A stretch of DNA of 64,000 bases from an uncultured Haemophilus sp. (GTDB taxonomy: Bacteria > Pseudomonadota > Gammaproteobacteria > Enterobacterales > Pasteurellaceae), in the NCBI GenBank assembly GCA_905205995.1, contig CAJLFU010000003.1, forward strand, positions 13,457 through 77,456, given 5' to 3'. A program made the translations under genes and the position numbers. The notes under the pieces are model-generated. The model saw nothing but the letters and a program-made list of their open reading frames with translations, was not told where the DNA came from and ran no database searches. Below are positions 1 to 9,473 of this stretch, piece by piece; positions within the stretch are counted from its first letter, which is position 1; each line of letters begins with the position of its first letter.

Positions 1-51
1 AGTGCAATTAGCCACATTTACTCTGAATCGACACAAGCGAAAGCAGAGTAA
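1..51 (+). CDS. C-terminal end of an unidentified protein (partial)
   Basis: Frame 1 is open from the window edge and stops at TAA 49-51, leaving 16 codons that end in ...STQAKAE. A strong terminator follows 16 bases later, which fits the end of a real gene. The tail is too short to assign to a family. It could also be a chance open frame. Confidence 0.45.
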   Translation, partial: SAISHIYSESTQAKAE

Positions 52-67
52 TATCTCAATAATAAAG

Positions 68-93
68 ACGGAGCCAGTAGGTTCCGTTTTTTA
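68..93 (+). terminator. Rho-independent terminator
   Basis: Stem ACGGAGCC (68-75) pairs with GGTTCCGT (80-87) with one G-U pair and loop AGTA, followed by a T run. It ends the gene entering from the left edge. Confidence 0.75.
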
Positions 94-159
94 TATTGTG
101 TATTTTTAAAACATAGTGATTTAAAAGTAGTCAGTCAGATAATTTTTTTATTTTCTTGC

Positions 160-188
160 TTGACGGGGTGGGGGAAAAAACGTATTAT
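160..188 (+). promoter_or_regulatory. sigma70 promoter of the tRNA-Ser gene
   Basis: The -35 TTGACG (160-165) and -10 TATTAT (183-188) are separated by 17 bases, and the tRNA starts 18 bases after the -10. The spacer is G-rich. Confidence 0.7.
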
Positions 189-206
189 TCACCTCGCTTA
201 AATCAC

Positions 207-296
207 GGAGGAATGGTCGAGTGGTTGAAGGCACCGGTCTTGAAAACCGGCGAGGGTTTACGCCCTCCGTGAGTTCGAATCTCACTTCCTCCGCCA
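207..296 (+). tRNA. tRNA-Ser (anticodon UGA)
   Basis: This 90-base class II tRNA has acceptor arm GGAGGAA paired with TTCCTCC, a long variable arm (CGAGGGTTTACGCCCTCCG region), anticodon TGA in the loop after CCGGTCT, a TTCGAAT T-loop and an encoded 3' CCA. It has its own promoter and terminator. Confidence 0.97.
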
Positions 297-303
297 TCAA
301 ATT

Positions 304-338
304 CAAAAAATCCCTAATCGAAAGATTTAGGGATTTTT
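304..338. terminator. Bidirectional terminator between tRNA-Ser and priC
   Basis: AAAATCCCTAA (307-317) pairs with TTAGGGATTTT (327-337). T runs lie on both strands, so it can end both the tRNA transcript and the convergent priC transcript. Confidence 0.75.
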
Positions 339-363
339 GCTTTTCAGTCTATTAAAAAATATC

Positions 364-945
364 TTATTTTTTGACCGCACTTTCTTGGGCCTCTTTAAAG
401 GCAAGGTATTCTTCTAAGGTCTCAATCGCTTCTAAACATTTTTGACGGCGCGTTAAATAAATTGCCGCAGTTTGCTTATGCATATCTCGTTGAATATCTG
501 TTTGAGCCGTATTAGCTTGTGCTTTAGCTTCTTCATGCTTTTCTGTAAGTTGCTGCAAGGCTTCATAATACTTTTCTAGACGCTCTCTAGGAGGGAGACG
601 ATGAATGCTATGTTGTGATTTACTACTTGCAATTTGTGGGTCTGTTATTTTTGGTTGAATGGGCTTTTTATGTTTGCGATTCATGGCTTCAGTCAATGCG
701 GTACATTGCCCTAAAAGATGTTCTGCCATAAATACAATTTGCTCTTCATTTTGATGGGGGATATTAGATAGCTTAGTTAAGCTTTGTTGGATTTCTTTGA
801 GATAAAAACCAACGGTTTCAAAATCTTCGGTAAATAAAGTGCGGTTAAATTTAGCATTGATTTTTTTATCTGAGTCAGCTTGATAGGCTTGAGTCAGTTG
901 CTGTACTTTTTGCTCGAGCGTATTGAGTAATGATTGAATAGACAT
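364..945 (-). CDS. priC: Primosomal replication protein PriC (N'')
   Basis: This 193-residue, mostly helical, charged protein resembles PriC, which reloads the replicative helicase at stalled forks by remodelling SSB-coated template, independently of PriA-PriB. The N-terminal pattern (SIQSLLNTLEQKVQQL) and the basic middle region fit the family, as does the length (about 175-200). It has no signal peptide or membrane segment. The C-terminus reads ESAVKK because an uptake signal overlaps its last codons. It lies 39 bases downstream of the transporter gene but behind a terminator, so it may be read by partial readthrough. The assignment rests on remembered sequence similarity. Confidence 0.8.
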   Translation of the reverse strand: MSIQSLLNTLEQKVQQLTQAYQADSDKKINAKFNRTLFTEDFETVGFYLKEIQQSLTKLSNIPHQNEEQIVFMAEHLLGQCTALTEAMNRKHKKPIQPKITDPQIASSKSQHSIHRLPPRERLEKYYEALQQLTEKHEEAKAQANTAQTDIQRDMHKQTAAIYLTRRQKCLEAIETLEEYLAFKEAQESAVKK

Positions 946-978
946 AAAAAAATCCCCGCATAATGTATGCAGGGATTA
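945..978 (-). terminator. Terminator between the YuiF-type transporter and priC
   Basis: On the minus strand ATCCCTGCAT pairs with ATGCGGGGAT (plus 967-976 and 952-961) and seven T follow. The T run abuts the priC start codon. Confidence 0.7.
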
Positions 979-984
979 TAACGA

Positions 985-2337
985 TTAAAGGGTCATGGCT
1001 GCAATCCAACCGAACGCTAATAATGGGATATTGTAGTGAATAAAGGTTGGCACAACAGAATCCCAAATATGGTCGTGTTTACCATCTATATTCAAACCGG
1101 ATGTTGGACCAAGTGTTGAGTCAGATGCCGGTGAACCCGCATCTCCTAATGCTGCAGCTACACCTACGATAGCTACTGTCGCAAGTGGTGAGAAACCAAA
1201 AGAGAGACAAAGTGGTACATAAATTGAGGTGATAATTGGTACAGTTGAGAAAGAAGAACCAATACCCATGGTAATCAATAACCCAACGAGTAACATTAAG
1301 AATGCCGCAACGCCTTTACTTTGAATCGCACCAGTTGAAAGCGCATCAACTAACTCTTTTACACCGCTTGTGGTATTAATCACATTAGCGAAACCAGACG
1401 CTGCAATCATAACAAAGCCGATCATCGCCATTAAACGTAAGCCTTGTTGGAAAATATCGTTACTTTCCTTGAGTTTGAAGATACCGAATACACCGAAAAT
1501 TGCTAAACCGACTAAACCACCAATAATTGTAGAGCTTGTGAAAAGCTGAGTGGCAAAAGTCGCAACAATGGCGACCGCACTTGCGGTAATTTGGATAGGT
1601 TTAATGTTTGCAATGTGTTGTTCAATTTCAGTTGTAGTTGGTTCAGTCGTTGTTACAACATACTCGCGCGGTTTGCGATAGGTAACAAATACAGCAGTGA
1701 GTAAACCAAGAATCATACCAATCACAGGGATAAGCATAGCAAAAGAAACTTCACCTACACTGGTTTGTAAACCGAGTGGTGCACCAGCAAGATTGATATT
1801 TTTTACTAAAACGCTTTCGATAAAGATTTTCCCGAAACCGACAGGCAAGATCATATAAGTTGCGGTTAAACCAAAGGTAATAATACAAGCCACTGCACGA
1901 CGATCGATTTTTAAACGGTTAAAAATAGAAAGTAACGGCGGCACAACAATCGGGATAAACGCAATGTGCACTGGGAGTAAGTTTTGGGATGAAATAGCGA
2001 ATAAAAGTAAAATACTCAGTAGCGTATATTTAAACCAAGCTAAATTTTTTCCGGTTGGTGTTTTATTCATTCGGGTAATGATTTTGTAGGCAAGCAAATC
2101 AGTGATACCAGATTTTGAAATCGCAATGGCAAATGCGCCTAACATGGCGTAGTTCATCGCTACTTCAGCTCCACCACCTAAACCACCTGTAAAGGCTTCA
2201 ATGGTTTTTCCTAAACCTAAGTCACCACACAAGCCTGCAGTCAGAGCGGAAATCACAAGTCCGATAACCACGTTTACGCGCAGCAAGCTTAACGCCAGTA
2301 GCACGACAATTGAAATAACAACGGGATTCGATAACAT
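985..2337 (-). CDS. YuiF/Na+:H+ antiporter-like transporter, candidate histidine importer
   Basis: This 450-residue, very hydrophobic inner-membrane protein has about 11-12 predicted spans. It resembles H. influenzae HI0325 and Bacillus YuiF, labelled Na+/H+ antiporter family. A polar loop near residues 220-245 (TTTEPTTTEIEQH) splits two hydrophobic halves, and the second half contains a Gly/Ser/Asp-rich stretch (GDAGSPASDSTLGP) typical of ion-coupled transporters. The gene is preceded by a short ORF with four His codons and an attenuator, the arrangement used for histidine operons. That context, rather than the sequence, says it probably imports histidine or a close relative, so the antiporter label is likely misleading. 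The transporter family is secure; the substrate is inferred. Confidence 0.8.
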   Translation of the reverse strand: MLSNPVVISIVVLLALSLLRVNVVIGLVISALTAGLCGDLGLGKTIEAFTGGLGGGAEVAMNYAMLGAFAIAISKSGITDLLAYKIITRMNKTPTGKNLAWFKYTLLSILLLFAISSQNLLPVHIAFIPIVVPPLLSIFNRLKIDRRAVACIITFGLTATYMILPVGFGKIFIESVLVKNINLAGAPLGLQTSVGEVSFAMLIPVIGMILGLLTAVFVTYRKPREYVVTTTEPTTTEIEQHIANIKPIQITASAVAIVATFATQLFTSSTIIGGLVGLAIFGVFGIFKLKESNDIFQQGLRLMAMIGFVMIAASGFANVINTTSGVKELVDALSTGAIQSKGVAAFLMLLVGLLITMGIGSSFSTVPIITSIYVPLCLSFGFSPLATVAIVGVAAALGDAGSPASDSTLGPTSGLNIDGKHDHIWDSVVPTFIHYNIPLLAFGWIAAMTL

Positions 2338-2437
2338 ATTGTTGTTCCTTATTGATTAATTAAAAGAAAAAGGTCGCATAAAAGAAAATTGATTTAAGGT
2401 TAAATGTCGCATAGTAATAAACCCCTGTAAATTAATA

Positions 2438-2475
2438 ATAAAACAAAACCCCTCGAAAGTTGCCTTCCGAGGGGT
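2438..2475 (-). terminator. Histidine-attenuator terminator
   Basis: On the minus strand ACCCCTCG (plus 2468-2475) pairs with CGAGGGGT (plus 2448-2455), followed by TTTTGTTTTATT. It sits between the His-rich leader ORF and the transporter start, so transcription stops here unless the antiterminator forms. Confidence 0.8.
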
Positions 2476-2511
2476 AAGATTTTTTTGATCTTTATCTTGT
2501 CAGCTCGGAAG
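2464..2511 (-). promoter_or_regulatory. Antiterminator segments of the histidine attenuator
   Basis: Plus 2504-2511 (CTCGGAAG) is exactly complementary to plus 2464-2471 (CTTCCGAG), which overlaps the first arm of the terminator, so the two structures exclude each other. Segment 2504-2511 can also be taken into a smaller hairpin (GGAAGA/TCTTCC, 2507-2520) nearer the leader ORF. This is the usual three-way switch of a ribosome-controlled attenuator. Confidence 0.7.
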
Positions 2512-2543
2512 AAATCTTCCAAGCACGCCAACAGCCTGAAAGA

Positions 2544-2588
2544 TTATTCAGTTGAATGGCGATGATGGTGACGAAGGATAAAGTTCAT
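2544..2588 (-). CDS. Histidine-rich leader peptide (14 aa)
   Basis: The ORF encodes MNFILRHHHRHSTE then TAA. Four of residues 7-11 are His (CAC, CAT, CAT, CGC for Arg, CAT). An AGAGAG Shine-Dalgarno lies about 7 bases upstream of ATG. A ribosome stalled at the His codons when charged tRNA-His is scarce would free the downstream antiterminator and let the transporter gene be read. This is analogous to HisL of enteric bacteria but it precedes a transporter, not hisG. Confidence 0.85.
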   Translation of the reverse strand: MNFILRHHHRHSTE

Positions 2589-2630
2589 TTGAAACTCTCT
2601 TATTTAGATAACTAAATTTAATTACTTTTT

Positions 2631-2659
2631 AAAATACGGTAAACCGGAAATGATTGCAA
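2631..2659 (-). promoter_or_regulatory. Likely promoter of the leader/transporter transcript
   Basis: On the minus strand, -35 TTGCAA (plus 2654-2659), 17-base spacer, -10 TATTTT (plus 2631-2636). The leader ORF starts about 43 bases further on. Confidence 0.5.
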
Positions 2660-2697
2660 GTTTTTTTTCTAAAAAATTTTAAAAATTAAAGTGCGGT

Positions 2698-3375
2698 CTA
2701 ATTTTCTACTGTTTTTTCCGCTTCATCTGTCTGAGCAATATGGGGAAATCCACCAAGATCTTTTAAGTGATTGACCATATAGCAAAATAATTCTGCGGTA
2801 CGTTCGGTATCATATAGCGCTGAATGGGCTTGTTTGCCATCAAAAGGAATTTTTGCCGCTTGGCACGCTTTGACGAGCACCGTTTGCCCAAACATAAAAC
2901 CAGCAAGCGTTGCCGTATCAAACATCCCAAAAGGGTGGAATGGATTGCGTTTTACTCCCGTACGTTCAGCCGCAGCCATCACGAAGCTTTGGTCAAAAGC
3001 CGCATTATGTGCCACGATGATAGAACGCTGACATTCTGCATCTTTTTGTCCACGACGCACCATTTGGAACAATCCCGTGATCGCATCTAATTCAGATACC
3101 GCACCACGCAATGGATTGTGAATATCAATCCCATTGAATTTGAGCGATTCGGGATTAATATTCGCCCCCTCAAATGGTTCAATATGAAAATGGCATTTTT
3201 GATCAGGTTGTAAATTGCCATTCTCATCCATTTTTAAGGTGATTGCTGCAAGCTCTAAAAGCGCATCTTTTTTTGCATCAAATCCCGCTGTTTCCACATC
3301 AATAATGACAGGAAAGTAGCCGCGAAAACGATTTTTTAATTGGTGGTGATAAGGAATTTCTTGAGAATTGGACAT
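2698..3375 (-). CDS. rnt: Ribonuclease T
   Basis: The 225-residue DEDDh 3'-5' exoribonuclease trims the 3' ends of tRNA, 5S and 23S rRNA and takes part in tRNA end turnover. The catalytic motifs are in order: ExoI with Asp26 and Glu28 (IDVETAGFD), ExoII around HNAAFDQSF, and Exo[11 protein letters not shown] with the general-base His. Length is close to E. coli RNase T (215). It lies downstream of gloA on the same strand, 74 bases away across a hairpin. An uptake signal runs into its stop codon. Confidence 0.95.
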   Translation of the reverse strand: MSNSQEIPYHHQLKNRFRGYFPVIIDVETAGFDAKKDALLELAAITLKMDENGNLQPDQKCHFHIEPFEGANINPESLKFNGIDIHNPLRGAVSELDAITGLFQMVRRGQKDAECQRSIIVAHNAAFDQSFVMAAAERTGVKRNPFHPFGMFDTATLAGFMFGQTVLVKACQAAKIPFDGKQAHSALYDTERTAELFCYMVNHLKDLGGFPHIAQTDEAEKTVEN

Positions 3376-3387
3376 ATTGTATCCTTT

Positions 3388-3418
3388 AAAATAAATAACG
3401 CAGGTAACCCTGCGTTAT
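3388..3418 (-). terminator. Hairpin terminator after gloA
   Basis: ATAACGCAGG (3395-3404) pairs with CCTGCGTTAT (3409-3418) with loop TAAC. On the minus strand it is followed by TTATTTT. The T run is modest, so some readthrough into rnt is possible. Confidence 0.6.
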
Positions 3419-3449
3419 AAAAGAGCGAAAAAATCAACCGCACTTTTAA

Positions 3450-3857
3450 TTAATTGCCTAGACCAGATTTTGAACTTTTATTTTCGATAAATTCAATTTT
3501 ATAGCCATCTGGATCTTCAACGAAGGCAATAACGGTTGTACCACCTTTAACTGGGCCTGGTTCGCGAGTCACTTTACCACCACTTGCACGAACTGCTTCA
3601 CAAATAGCATAAATATCATCAACGCCGATAGCAATATGTCCATATGCTGTACCTTGTTCATATTTATCTACGCCCCAGTTGTATGTTAATTCAATTTCTG
3701 CAGCACTTGCGCCATCTTCGTAACCTAAAAAAGCAAGCGTATATTTATATTCTGGGTTTTCACTCGTACGCAATAAACGCATACCTAAAACATCTTGATA
3801 AAACTTGATAGAGCGGTCTAAATCACCTACTCGAAGCATTGTGTGTAAAATTTGCAT
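3450..3857 (-). CDS. gloA: Lactoylglutathione lyase (glyoxalase I)
   Basis: The enzyme converts the methylglyoxal-glutathione hemithioacetal to S-lactoylglutathione in the cytoplasm, detoxifying methylglyoxal. The metal ligands of the Ni-dependent E. coli enzyme are all present at the same positions (His5, Glu56, His74, Glu122), and the protein ends in GLGN like E. coli GloA. Length is 135 residues. I chose the ATG at 3857 because a GGAGG lies 7 bases before it. An in-frame ATG at 3872 overlaps that ribosome site and would add five residues not found in the family. Confidence 0.96.
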   Translation of the reverse strand: MQILHTMLRVGDLDRSIKFYQDVLGMRLLRTSENPEYKYTLAFLGYEDGASAAEIELTYNWGVDKYEQGTAYGHIAIGVDDIYAICEAVRASGGKVTREPGPVKGGTTVIAFVEDPDGYKIEFIENKSSKSGLGN

Positions 3858-4025
3858 CTTGTTTTCCTCCATTATCTTTAGGCTAAAAATTCTACCATAA
3901 AATGCGATTTGTCGCGAATTAATCTTCGAAACTCGGGTAAATCACATTACATTTTTTTAAGTTATTTATTTACCTTACTATTATGCTAAGATAATACTGA
4001 TCTTTTTATAAAAAGGAAAAAATGA

Positions 4026-6671
4026 ATGAATACAACAGGCCTTTTTAATCTTTCGTGGCAACGCTATTTAAATTTACTGTTTTTATTATTAACCGTCGGA
4101 TTTTTAACGAGTGGCGTAATCACGTTAATTGCAGCTAATTTAGATTATTTTTCTGATTTAGCCAAAATTTATGGCTTACAGACATTGCTTGTGGTGACAG
4201 TAGTATTAGGTATTTATTGCTTTATTCGAGAGAGTCGTCGACAAGCCAAAGAAAAATTAAAGTGGAAGACATATAGCCTCTTTTTTGTTGTTTCTGTCTT
4301 GATTGGCGGTTTATTTGCCTTAGTTGGCCAAACCTATCAAACGGGGGCTGATGTATGGCAGTTATTTGCAGTTTGGACACTTTGCCAACTCCCATTTTTA
4401 TTATTATTTCCGAATGTGGCCTCTGCATTATTATTTGCCGCCACTGCCAATGTTGCGTTTTATTTATTTAATGAACAAAACGCCTATAACTCAATGTGTT
4501 ATGCCGTGCTGATTAATACTGGATTCCTCGTGGTATCTGAATTATTCAGTAAAACTTTTCATGACCAACATTGGCGCATTTTACCCAAAGTATTTCTAGT
4601 ACTGACTTTTACCAGTTTATTCGGTTTAATAGTAATTTATGATGTGTACTTTTATGCTTATGCTTGGGGTGAGCTTGGTCGTTCACCTCTCAGTTCTTTG
4701 CTAATTGCTATTCCTGCCTTAATCGCACTTTATGTATATCACAAATATCGCTTTGATTTTATTAATTTAATTATTTCAGTCATAGCCTTGCTTGGCGCTT
4801 ATTGCTTTTTGGCATCTCTTTTGATTCGTGGTGTAGAAGAGGGGGTGGTTTTAGGATTGATTGGCTTTATTTTCACTGTCATGGCAATCAAATGGTTAGT
4901 GAAACGCTATAAACAAGAATATCCAAATAATAAGAAATCCCATTGGGCGATTTCAATACTATGGATGATAGCTTTATTGATAGCTTTCGTGACTATAGGT
5001 GTTTGGCTATTTTTATTTTTAGGTTTAGATGAGTCTAGTGCATTCATCGTTGGTATTCTTTTATTTAGTATAGCTTGGTTGATTACTTTAAATAAAAATG
5101 AATACACTACAATTTTAGCAGGTTTATTTTTTCTAATTGCAAACAGTTTTTTAGGATTCTATTTGCTTGTTAAATTTGATGATTTTTTTCTTTTATTAGG
5201 ATCTGAATTTAGCGAGGATTCAAATTTCGGTATCTTTATTTCCACACTGATTTTTTCAGTCATTATTATTGTTAGCTACAAATTGATGCCGAATTCTTTA
5301 GTGAGGATTCTACTGGTTACCCAGCTTTTCGTTTTTTGGCAAATTTCCTATAATCTATATTTCCATAATTACAGCTTGAATAACGCATGGTTTAACACAT
5401 GGTTTAATAACAGATGGTTTAATAAAATCCAGCTCTTGAGTTCGATTTTACTCTTTTATTGGGTCATGAGACCTCATCAATCAGCGCGAATTCATTTAAA
5501 GCCTATTGCCTGGGGAACAGTATTATTCTCTCTATGGATCTCTGTGCCGTCGTATATGACGATTCCTTGGGTAGATTATGGCCTTATTGATACAGATGTT
5601 TCAAGTGATGTCATGCCAGCAGACGCGATGAGTTTTGATAATGTGTTGCAAGTTTTAAGTGGACAATTTTGGTCACACTTCCAGTTTGATGTTAGCCATA
5701 TCTTATATCTGCTTATCTGTGCATTACCATTAATTGTCTATGTACTAATGAATAAGCATAGTGAATCCAAACACACAGAAGCAGTGTTAATTTTATTAGT
5801 ATTAACCTTGTTTGCATTAGGCTTTGTTGGGATACCCGTCATTTTATATTTAACAGCGTTATTATTGCTTGTTTATTGGACGGACAGCCGTGCGTTCTTC
5901 GGTCTTTTGGTATTTGCCTTTGTTGTTTATTTAGGTGGGTTCTATTACCAATTGAGCATCCCATTACTCTATAAAGGGGTATTGCTAGTAAGCTTTGCCG
6001 TTATTTTTGCGATTGTTACTTTATTCTTGCATGCACGTTATAAAGCGCCTTCACAAAGTGCGGTCGAAAACCATTCTGTTTTTAAAGCACCGATTTGGCT
6101 TGTTGGCGTCTTTGTGATTGCATTATTGGGGGCGGTGAACTATAAAGTGCAGCAATTTGAAGATGTGCTGGCTACCGGTAAGCCTATTGTTTTAAAAATC
6201 GCCCCTGTGGATCCTCGTTCATTGATGCAAGGCGATTATATGATATTGAATTACGCTATTTTATCTGAGTTTCAGCAAAGTCAGGTTTTACCAGAATCAA
6301 ATGAATCCCTTGAAAGCAATGAATCTATTGATACTCTTGAATCTAATGAAACCACTGAAACCACAGGTATAGATGAATCAAGTCCTTCGGGAAACAAAGC
6401 TTATATCCTTGTTCATCTTGATAAAAATCATGTTGCGACATTTTGTGAGGCGCAATCAGAAATACCAACAGATTTTAAACATTGCACACCAAATGTTTAT
6501 TTGCCAATTCGTTATAATGGTAGTTGGCATCCTAAATTACCAAGCCAAGATTATTTCTTTGCAGAAGGGAAAGGTGAACATTATGCACAAGCAGAATATG
6601 CAGAGTATCGCTTTAAAGACGGTATTTTGTTGCTAGCTCGTTTATTAGATAAGGATTTAAAAGGGCTATAA
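4026..6671 (+). CDS. Large membrane protein, DUF2157/DUF4401 plus GDYXXLXY C-terminal domain
   Basis: This 881-residue inner-membrane protein has roughly 20 hydrophobic segments over residues 15-700. The C-terminal soluble part carries GDYMILNYAI from residue 736, the signature of the GDYXXLXY family, preceded by APVDPRSLMQ. These domains, often two adjacent genes elsewhere, form one chain here. Function is unknown; the C-terminal domain is thought to lie outside the cytoplasm. Two low-complexity repeats stand out: a WFN-containing triplication near residues 455-466 and an ESNES/LESNE acidic run near 756-785. It is a single gene with its own terminator. Family assignment is from motif memory. 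Confidence 0.75.
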   Translation: MNTTGLFNLSWQRYLNLLFLLLTVGFLTSGVITLIAANLDYFSDLAKIYGLQTLLVVTVVLGIYCFIRESRRQAKEKLKWKTYSLFFVVSVLIGGLFALVGQTYQTGADVWQLFAVWTLCQLPFLLLFPNVASALLFAATANVAFYLFNEQNAYNSMCYAVLINTGFLVVSELFSKTFHDQHWRILPKVFLVLTFTSLFGLIVIYDVYFYAYAWGELGRSPLSSLLIAIPALIALYVYHKYRFDFINLIISVIALLGAYCFLASLLIRGVEEGVVLGLIGFIFTVMAIKWLVKRYKQEYPNNKKSHWAISILWMIALLIAFVTIGVWLFLFLGLDESSAFIVGILLFSIAWLITLNKNEYTTILAGLFFLIANSFLGFYLLVKFDDFFLLLGSEFSEDSNFGIFISTLIFSVIIIVSYKLMPNSLVRILLVTQLFVFWQISYNLYFHNYSLNNAWFNTWFNNRWFNKIQLLSSILLFYWVMRPHQSARIHLKPIAWGTVLFSLWISVPSYMTIPWVDYGLIDTDVSSDVMPADAMSFDNVLQVLSGQFWSHFQFDVSHILYLLICALPLIVYVLMNKHSESKHTEAVLILLVLTLFALGFVGIPVILYLTALLLLVYWTDSRAFFGLLVFAFVVYLGGFYYQLSIPLLYKGVLLVSFAVIFAIVTLFLHARYKAPSQSAVENHSVFKAPIWLVGVFVIALLGAVNYKVQQFEDVLATGKPIVLKIAPVDPRSLMQGDYMILNYAILSEFQQSQVLPESNESLESNESIDTLESNETTETTGIDESSPSGNKAYILVHLDKNHVATFCEAQSEIPTDFKHCTPNVYLPIRYNGSWHPKLPSQDYFFAEGKGEHYAQAEYAEYRFKDGILLLARLLDKDLKGL

Positions 6672-6684
6672 AGCATTGGTGACA

Positions 6685-6717
6685 AATAAGGGCGTATTCG
6701 ATACGCCCTTATTTTTT
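6685..6717. terminator. Terminator between the GDYXXLXY gene and cmoA
   Basis: AATAAGGGCGTAT (6685-6697) pairs with ATACGCCCTTATT (6701-6713), loop TCG, then a T run. It serves the plus strand gene and may act on the convergent cmoA transcript. Confidence 0.85.
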
Positions 6718-6738
6718 AGATGATTGATTAGGTTATGA

Positions 6739-7500
<762 letters not shown>

Positions 7501-7648
7501 TTAGATAAAATGCAAAAAACTGCGGTCATTTTAGTGAAAGTTTTTAAAGGATCAAATAAATTTCGCTTTTCAATTTAAAAGGCACGTCTTTTTCCGTATA
7601 ATCAACGCGTTAATTATCCATTTTTAGAAAAATGAAAGGAATATAGAA

Positions 7649-9415
7649 ATGATGCGTACACATTATTGCGGTGCATTAAACCGCAACCATATTGGACAAG
7701 AAGTAACATTAAGCGGTTGGGTTCACCGTCGTCGCGATTTAGGTGGTTTAATTTTTATTGATATGCGTGATCGCGATGGTGTCGTACAAGTTTGTTTTGA
7801 CCCTAAATATCAAGAAGCGTTAACTGCAGCTTCAGGCTTACGTAATGAATTTTGTATTCAAATTAAAGGTGAAGTGATCGCGCGTCCTGATAATCAAGCT
7901 AATAAAAATATGGCGACAGGCGAAGTAGAAGTATTAGCGAAAGAATTACGCATCTACAACGCTTCTGACGTTTTACCATTAGACTTCAACCAAAATAACA
8001 CCGAAGAACAACGTTTAAAATATCGTTATTTAGATTTACGCCGTCCAGAAATGGCACAACGTTTGAAAACCCGTGCAAAAATCACCAGCTTTGTGCGTCG
8101 TTTTATGGATGACAATGGTTTCCTTGATATTGAAACTCCAATGCTTACCAAAGCAACGCCAGAAGGTGCGCGTGACTATTTAGTGCCAAGTCGTGTGCAT
8201 AAAGGCAAATTCTATGCATTGCCACAATCACCACAGCTTTTCAAACAGCTTTTAATGATGTCTGGTTTTGATCGTTATTATCAAATTGTGAAATGTTTCC
8301 GTGATGAAGACTTACGAGCAGATCGTCAGCCTGAATTTACTCAAATCGATGTGGAAACGTCTTTCTTAACTGCGCCAGAAGTACGTGAGATCATGGAACG
8401 CATGGTACACGGTTTATGGCAAAACATCATTGGTGTGGATTTAGGTAAATTCCCACAAATGACCTGGCAAGAAGCGATGACTCGTTTTGGCTCAGATAAA
8501 CCAGATTTGCGTAACCCGCTTGAATTAGTCGATGTGGCAGATATCGTTAAAGATGTTGAATTTAAAGTATTTAATGAGCCTGCAAACAATCCAAACGGCC
8601 GTGTGGCAGTCATTCGTGTACCAAATGGTACTGAAATCACTCGTAAACAAATTGATGAATATACACAATTTGTGGGTATTTACGGTGCGAAAGGTTTGGC
8701 TTGGGCGAAAGTAAATGACATTAATGCTGGCCTTGAAGGCGTACAAAGCCCGATTGCGAAATTCTTAAATGAAGAGGTATGGAAAGCCCTAGCTGAACGT
8801 GTGAAAGCTCAAACTGGCGACATCTTATTCTTCGGTGCAGACAAATGGCAAACCACCACTGATGCAATGGGGGCGCTACGTTTGAAATTAGGTCGTGATC
8901 TTGGCTTAACTCGTTTAGACGAATGGCAACCACTTTGGGTAATTGATTTCCCAATGTTTGAACGTGACGATGAAGGTAATCTTGCAGCAATGCATCACCC
9001 ATTCACTTCACCAAAAGATTTTACGCCAGAACAATTAGAAGCGAATCCAACGGATGCAGTAGCAAATGCTTACGATATGGTGATCAATGGCTACGAAGTG
9101 GGTGGTGGTTCTGTTCGTATTTTCGATCCGAAAATGCAACAAACCGTGTTCCGTATTCTTGGTATTAACGAACAAGAACAACGCGAAAAATTCGGTTTCT
9201 TGTTAGATGCATTAAAATTCGGTACACCGCCACATGCAGGTTTAGCATTTGGTTTAGACCGTTTAACCATGCTTTTAACTGGCACTGAAAATATCCGTGA
9301 TGTGATAGCATTCCCGAAAACAACGGCAGCAGCTTGTTTAATGACAGAAGCGCCAAGCTATGCAAATCCACAAGCGTTGGAAGAGTTAGCGATTCAAGTT
9401 ACTAAGTCTGAATAA
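7649..9415 (+). CDS. aspS: Aspartyl-tRNA synthetase
   Basis: The class IIb enzyme charges tRNA-Asp in the cytoplasm. The 588 residues hold an N-terminal OB-fold anticodon domain (residues 1-110, with [22 protein letters not shown]), the class II catalytic core with motif 2 [16 protein letters not shown], the bacterial GAD insertion domain, and motif 3 GLAFGLDRL near the C-terminus. Length matches E. coli AspS (590). Two ATGs stand at 7649 and 7652; the second aligns better with E. coli. A TATAAT box lies at 7597-7602 without a clear -35. In H. influenzae, as I recall, nudB follows directly; here 3.5 kb of other genes intervene. Confidence 0.98.
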   Translation: MMRTHYCGALNRNHIGQEVTLSGWVHRRRDLGGLIFIDMRDRDGVVQVCFDPKYQEALTAASGLRNEFCIQIKGEVIARPDNQANKNMATGEVEVLAKELRIYNASDVLPLDFNQNNTEEQRLKYRYLDLRRPEMAQRLKTRAKITSFVRRFMDDNGFLDIETPMLTKATPEGARDYLVPSRVHKGKFYALPQSPQLFKQLLMMSGFDRYYQIVKCFRDEDLRADRQPEFTQIDVETSFLTAPEVREIMERMVHGLWQNIIGVDLGKFPQMTWQEAMTRFGSDKPDLRNPLELVDVADIVKDVEFKVFNEPANNPNGRVAVIRVPNGTEITRKQIDEYTQFVGIYGAKGLAWAKVNDINAGLEGVQSPIAKFLNEEVWKALAERVKAQTGDILFFGADKWQTTTDAMGALRLKLGRDLGLTRLDEWQPLWVIDFPMFERDDEGNLAAMHHPFTSPKDFTPEQLEANPTDAVANAYDMVINGYEVGGGSVRIFDPKMQQTVFRILGINEQEQREKFGFLLDALKFGTPPHAGLAFGLDRLTMLLTGTENIRDVIAFPKTTAAACLMTEAPSYANPQALEELAIQVTKSE

Positions 9416-9418
9416 TGT

Positions 9419-9444
9419 AAGGGGGATTATTCCCCTTTTGTTTT
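9419..9444 (+). terminator. aspS terminator
   Basis: AAGGGGGA pairs with TTCCCCTT around loop TTA, followed by TTGTTTTA. Confidence 0.75.
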
Positions 9445-9473
9445 ATCTATAATTAGCGATTAAGGAATTTACT

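Noticed and set aside
7597..7602. TATAAT as the aspS promoter
   Set aside because: The -10 is perfect, but no acceptable -35 lies 15-19 bases upstream, so I mention it only in the aspS entry rather than listing it.
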